Shown: positions 60,691 through 64,000 of the stretch, piece by piece | How positions within the stretch are numbered: the first letter of the stretch is position 1 | Layout: each line of letters starts with the position of its first letter | Origin: Rhodobiaceae bacterium | GTDB lineage: Bacteria; Pseudomonadota; Alphaproteobacteria; RS24 | NCBI GenBank assembly: GCA_002721725.1 | Contig: PBLK01000007.1 | Span: 37,948-101,947 of the forward strand | Direction of reading: 5' to 3' | Length of the DNA stretch: 64,000 nucleotides | The notes under the pieces: generated by a model | Seen by the model: the letters and a program-made list of their open reading frames with translations, nothing else | Databases searched by the model: none | What the model was told of the DNA's origin: nothing | Translations under genes and position numbers: made by a program

Positions 60691-61596
60691 TCAGTGGGCG
60701 TGTTCGCGGTCCAACAGGTCGCAGTCGCGCGCTTCCAAAATCGGATAAAGCTCGCGCAAAGCAGCTGGTGTTTTATCGAGCGGAATGCGCGGGTGCAAAT
60801 GGTGCACAATATGCGCTGTCATGCCGAGAGAACTCCATGCACCGAGCCAGCTAGCAAAACCGCGCGTATCTTTATAACGACCCGTCTCATGGCCCGGATA
60901 ATGCGGTAGCCATGAGAGATAGATCCGTAAATACATAATGCCGATTTTCATCGGCAACCACCATAAAAGCAGCGCTTCCAGTGCATAACCATAGGCGGCG
61001 CAGACAAAAAACACGGCCATTTGCGCGACTAATATGGCAATTTGCGTGAGATAGGCATTTTTGGCTTCTTGCGTGCCGACACGCTCGAGGCAGTTAGCGT
61101 AAGCAGCGCTGGATTTGGAGCCGGGCTGAAAGGACTGGATATTGATTTTAATCGTATCCCACAGCGTAGCGCCATTATTGAACTCATGGTCGGGGTCAAG
61201 CTCCGGCGTGTTGGTGTTCTTATGGTGCTCCATATGCGTCAGCTTCAGCACTTTGTAGCTATAAGCCATCGGAATGAGGGATAAATGGCCAATCGCCTCG
61301 TTCAACCAGCGCAGCTTTTCGCCGGGCCGCGCATATATATCGTGCTGCGCTTCATGGCTTGGAAGATAAGCTAAAGTGGTGTTGAAAGTCGCGATAATAA
61401 AGCCAAGCCAGAGGGGTATTATTCCGGTCAAGACCAGCGGCCATAGCGCCAACCAGCAGCCGACATTCAAAATCGGCCACACAACCATCGGAATGGAAAG
61501 CTTGTCCATATATTTTCGGGCAATCTCGCGTTCCATTTTGGTGAGCTCAGCGTCATCTAAACCGCTGACATCGTAATCTGCTATCACTTTGCTCAT
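60691..61596 (-). CDS. membrane fatty acid desaturase/hydroxylase
   Basis: A 301-residue integral membrane di-iron protein. The three histidine boxes are HEAQHD, HMEHHKN and HIVHHLHP. Hydrophobic pairs lie around residues 35-75 and 160-200. It inserts double bonds or hydroxyl groups into lipids. ATG 61596 is preceded by GGGAG at 6-base spacing, and overlaps the stop of the small membrane gene (ATGA), so the two are translationally coupled. Confidence 0.9.
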   Translation of the reverse strand: MSKVIADYDVSGLDDAELTKMEREIARKYMDKLSIPMVVWPILNVGCWLALWPLVLTGIIPLWLGFIIATFNTTLAYLPSHEAQHDIYARPGEKLRWLNEAIGHLSLIPMAYSYKVLKLTHMEHHKNTNTPELDPDHEFNNGATLWDTIKINIQSFQPGSKSSAAYANCLERVGTQEAKNAYLTQIAILVAQMAVFFVCAAYGYALEALLLWWLPMKIGIMYLRIYLSWLPHYPGHETGRYKDTRGFASWLGAWSSLGMTAHIVHHLHPRIPLDKTPAALRELYPILEARDCDLLDREHAH

Positions 61597-61799
61597 ATCC
61601 ATCTCCCAAATCGCAGAGCGAACACGCCATATAGGCCTCCGAAAACCATACAGGCAGTATATATCTGCACAGAAGTCGCTTGAACGGGAACAAAACTGTG
61701 CAGCGGTGTGCGCATATATAGTTCTGCAAGCACGGGCCCCAAAAAGCCGACACCGAACCAAACCGGCATCATCTTTAACAGCGTTTCGACAATTCTCAT
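61593..61799 (-). CDS. small 68-residue membrane protein coupled to the desaturase
   Basis: A short protein with two hydrophobic segments (residues 10-26 and about 42-62) ending RFGRWI. Its TGA overlaps the desaturase start codon. The coding character is supported by that coupling and by the ribosome binding site for the desaturase lying inside its last codons. The own start has only weak purine-rich sequence. No known family is recognised; a desaturase accessory or anchor is possible. Confidence 0.6.
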   Translation of the reverse strand: MRIVETLLKMMPVWFGVGFLGPVLAELYMRTPLHSFVPVQATSVQIYTACMVFGGLYGVFALRFGRWI

Positions 61800-61852
61800 T
61801 CGGAGAAATTATCAGTTTCCGGCTACCAAAGCAATAAGAGAAGTATCTTCAC

Positions 61853-63142
61853 TTATACCGATTTCAACGCTTGCTCAATATCACTAATAATGTCGTCCAC
61901 ATGCTCAATACCGATGGAAAGGCGCACATAACCTGGGGTTACGCCCGATGCCAGTTGGTCTTCTGCCGACAATTGACTGTGTGTCGTGCTGGCCGGATGA
62001 ATGGCCAAAGAGCGCGCATCACCAATATTGGCGACGTGATAGAGCAATTGCAGATTATCAATAAATTTCTTGCCGGCTTCGACGCCGCCTTCCAATTCAA
62101 ATCCCATCAATGCGCCATAGCCGCCATTCATCACGGCATCGGCGCGGTTCTTCGCTTCGCCGCCCATCAGCGACGGGTGAATGACTTTGGTCACGCCTTT
62201 TTGCTTTGACAGCCAAGCGGCAATCGCCGTTGCATTATCGCAATGGGCGCGCATACGGAGCGCCAAAGTTTCCATCCCTTGCAAGAATTGAAACGCGTTC
62301 ATCGGCGACATGGCACCGCCCAAATCGCGCAGCAGTGTCGTGCGCGCTTTCAGAATATAGGCAATCGGGCCAAGCGGCTTCACCGCTTCGGTCCATACTG
62401 CGCCATGATAAGACGGGTCGGGCGAATTGAGCAGCGGCTGACGCTCAATGCCTGCACCTTCCCAATCAAAATTGCCGCCATCGACAATCAAACCGCCGAC
62501 AGATGTGCCGTGACCACCAATATATTTGGTCGCTGAGTAAACAATCACCGCTGCGCCGTGATCGAATGGGCGGCACAAAATCGGTGCTGCCGTATTGTCC
62601 ATAATCAGCGGAATGCCTTGCGCGCGGCCAATGTCAGCTACTTCTTTGATTGGAAACACTTCAAGTTTCGGATTGGGCAGAGTCTCGGCATAAAATGCGC
62701 GCGTTTTATCATCAACTGCATTGGCAAAATTTTGCGGGTCTGTCGGATCGACGAAACGCACTTCAATGCCCATATCTTTCATCGTATTGGCAAACAAATT
62801 CCACGTGCCGCCATAAAGGTCGGTGGAGGAAACGATATTATCGCCGGCACGAGCAATGTTCTGAATGGCCATTGTTGATGCGGTTTGACCTGATGAAACG
62901 GCCAGTGCCGCAGCGCCGCCTTCAAGGGCGGTCACGCGCTGTTCGAGCACATCATTGGTCGGGTTCATAATACGGGTATAAATATTTCCGAGTTCTGAAA
63001 GGGCAAAGAGGCTAGAGGCATGTTCCGTGTTGTTGAATTGATAGCTGGTTGTTTGGTGAATCGGCACGGCCACAGAGCCGGTCGTTTCGTCAGCCCGCCA
63101 TCCGGCATGCAGCAATAAGGTTTCGGTTTTCATATCAGACAT
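61853..63142 (-). CDS. metY: O-acetylhomoserine sulfhydrylase (MetY type)
   Basis: A 429-residue PLP enzyme of the Cys/Met metabolism family, making homocysteine from O-acetylhomoserine and sulfide. VPIHQTTSYQFNNTEHA, YTRIMNPTNDVLEQR and the PLP lysine in YSATKYIGGHGTSVGG are typical, and the 430-residue length fits MetY better than the shorter MetZ. It lies 9 bp after the PhyH-family gene on the same strand. GAGAGCAC precedes ATG 63142. Sulfide handling nearby is notable given the sulfonate-type enzymes. Confidence 0.93.
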   Translation of the reverse strand: MSDMKTETLLLHAGWRADETTGSVAVPIHQTTSYQFNNTEHASSLFALSELGNIYTRIMNPTNDVLEQRVTALEGGAAALAVSSGQTASTMAIQNIARAGDNIVSSTDLYGGTWNLFANTMKDMGIEVRFVDPTDPQNFANAVDDKTRAFYAETLPNPKLEVFPIKEVADIGRAQGIPLIMDNTAAPILCRPFDHGAAVIVYSATKYIGGHGTSVGGLIVDGGNFDWEGAGIERQPLLNSPDPSYHGAVWTEAVKPLGPIAYILKARTTLLRDLGGAMSPMNAFQFLQGMETLALRMRAHCDNATAIAAWLSKQKGVTKVIHPSLMGGEAKNRADAVMNGGYGALMGFELEGGVEAGKKFIDNLQLLYHVANIGDARSLAIHPASTTHSQLSAEDQLASGVTPGYVRLSIGIEHVDDIISDIEQALKSV

Positions 63143-63151
63143 TGTGCTCTC

Positions 63152-64000
63152 CTATTCGCCGGCAACTTGCCGGTCCAATGCTTTTTGCGGATGCTCGCCA
63201 TCCACATAACCCATAAATGGGGGATGAATCGAGTAGCCGATTAACTCGCGCGCGCGCTGAGGTAATTTGGCGGCCACTTCGGGTGGGGTTGATAAAATCA
63301 TATTCTCCAGCGGGCGCACCCAACCGGGACTGTATTGCGGCGTTAAAATCAGCCGCTTGCCGTCTGATTTATTGGCCCCGCCGCGATGATAAAGCGTGCC
63401 TTTGGCCAGCATTAGCGAACCGGCGGGCATGGTTATTTTTATCGAATTGGGATATGGCGCAGGGTCGACGTTAATATCGCCAATCTCGCGCTGTTCAAAC
63501 GCGGCGCTATTCATCAGGCTATTGCCCAATTCCTCATCCCATAAATGACTGCCCGGGATAATTTCCGTCGCGCCGTTTTCTTCTGTCGTCTCATCAATCG
63601 ACCAAAAGGCGCTTAATTGAAAAGGCGGACGCGGGCGCGCCAAACGGCAATGGTCGTCGTCGCAGTGCCAGGGTTGAACGGTCTCGCCTGGATGCAATTG
63701 AATGGCGAGAAAAGCCGATAAAATGCAGCTTTTGCCCAAATCATATTCGGCGAAAGACAGAACTAGCGGATGAATGGCCAGCTCGGCAAAAATATCGCCC
63801 TTAGACAGCAGCGCATATTCGCGGTTTGACTTCAACCCCTCAAAATCATTGCGTCCGGTGCGGCCCAACCCGAAATAAGGGTCGAGCGCTTGGCGCACGC
63901 GCGCCAATTGATCATCGTTCAAAATACTTTCAAAAACGATGTATCCGTCGTGGTCGAAATTGGCAAAGGCTTCCGCAAAGCTGCGCCCGCCCAAACAGCT
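63152..64000 (-). CDS. PhyH-family Fe(II)/2-oxoglutarate dioxygenase (5' end at window edge)
   Basis: A phytanoyl-CoA dioxygenase-family protein. FDHDGYIVFESIL starts the fold, HxD iron ligands lie in PWHCDDDHC, the distal His in GTLYHRGGANKS, and the 2-oxoglutarate Arg in KRLILTPQY. The frame is open to the window edge. A TTG at 63994 would be a start by frame only, so the true start may be just outside; most of the protein is visible. It is cotranscribed with MetY. Substrate unknown. Confidence 0.88.
   Translation of the reverse strand, partial: SCLGGRSFAEAFANFDHDGYIVFESILNDDQLARVRQALDPYFGLGRTGRNDFEGLKSNREYALLSKGDIFAELAIHPLVLSFAEYDLGKSCILSAFLAIQLHPGETVQPWHCDDDHCRLARPRPPFQLSAFWSIDETTEENGATEIIPGSHLWDEELGNSLMNSAAFEQREIGDINVDPAPYPNSIKITMPAGSLMLAKGTLYHRGGANKSDGKRLILTPQYSPGWVRPLENMILSTPPEVAAKLPQRARELIGYSIHPPFMGYVDGEHPQKALDRQVAGE

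Noticed and set aside
1..64000. CRISPR arrays, transposase genes or prophage modules
   Set aside because: No regularly spaced repeats and no protein with transposase, integrase, Cas or phage structural motifs were seen on either strand.

Overview
The window is an accessory-rich chromosome segment of a proteobacterium, most likely a marine or aquatic alphaproteobacterium of medium GC content. That placement is an inference from the gene content and codon style: class III CoA-transferases, two cytochromes P450, several glutathione transferases, Fe(II)/2-oxoglutarate-type oxygenases, SDRs and acyl-CoA synthetases, all densely packed with frequent 1-4 nt start/stop overlaps. No rRNA, phage, transposase or CRISPR array is visible. 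One tRNA gene (Thr, anticodon TGT) is present. No gap longer than 300 bases lacks a gene.

Layout. 0-9 kb: nitroreductase, MATE exporter, CoA-transferase, DksA/TraR-like zinc protein, MFS transporter, NUDIX hydrolase, NAD kinase, a decayed VOC gene, glycerol kinase and a class II aldolase-like protein. 9-13 kb: a cytochrome c' facing a cytochrome b, which is coupled to a CobW metallochaperone and a large amidohydrolase. 13-16.2 kb: a GST, then a compact unit of a duplicated DUF1538 membrane protein and two P-II-like proteins, the best candidate for an undescribed signal-controlled membrane system. 16.3-23.3 kb: a flavoprotein/DUF2855 pair; the tRNA-Thr and a KDPG-aldolase-like gene bracketed by an imperfect 30-bp direct repeat; then a GST, CoA-transferase, atypical SDR and TauD-family oxygenase run closed by a strong terminator. 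23.3-25.4 kb: an island of three genes I cannot place (an exported protein with an internal duplication, a membrane protein, a possible winged-helix protein). 25.5-32.1 kb: a complete branched-chain-type ABC transporter (two permeases, two ATPases, binding protein) with an acyl-CoA synthetase embedded before the binding protein. 32.1-48.9 kb: lipid and xenobiotic-type enzymes (thioesterase, SDRs, P450, aldehyde dehydrogenase, amidase, GSTs, D-amino-acid-dehydrogenase-like, AlkB, FATP-type acyl-CoA synthetase).

48.9-59.4 kb is a carbohydrate region: a minus-strand coupled run of a Gfo/Idh/MocA protein, an aldo/keto reductase, an SsuD-type flavin monooxygenase and a ROK sugar kinase, next to GH4 and GH3 glycosidases and a single 659-residue polypeptide that fuses a Gfo/Idh/MocA domain to an aldo/keto reductase domain. 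The SsuD-type enzyme, aldo/keto reductase, sugar kinase and Gfo-type protein together resemble oxidative desulfurisation of sulfoquinovose (sulfo-SMO), but without the usual GH31 enzyme, flavin reductase or transporter. This is the second system worth attention. 59.4-64 kb: a CYP153-like P450, a membrane desaturase translationally coupled to a 68-residue membrane protein, a MetY-type sulfhydrylase and a PhyH-family oxygenase running off the end of the window.
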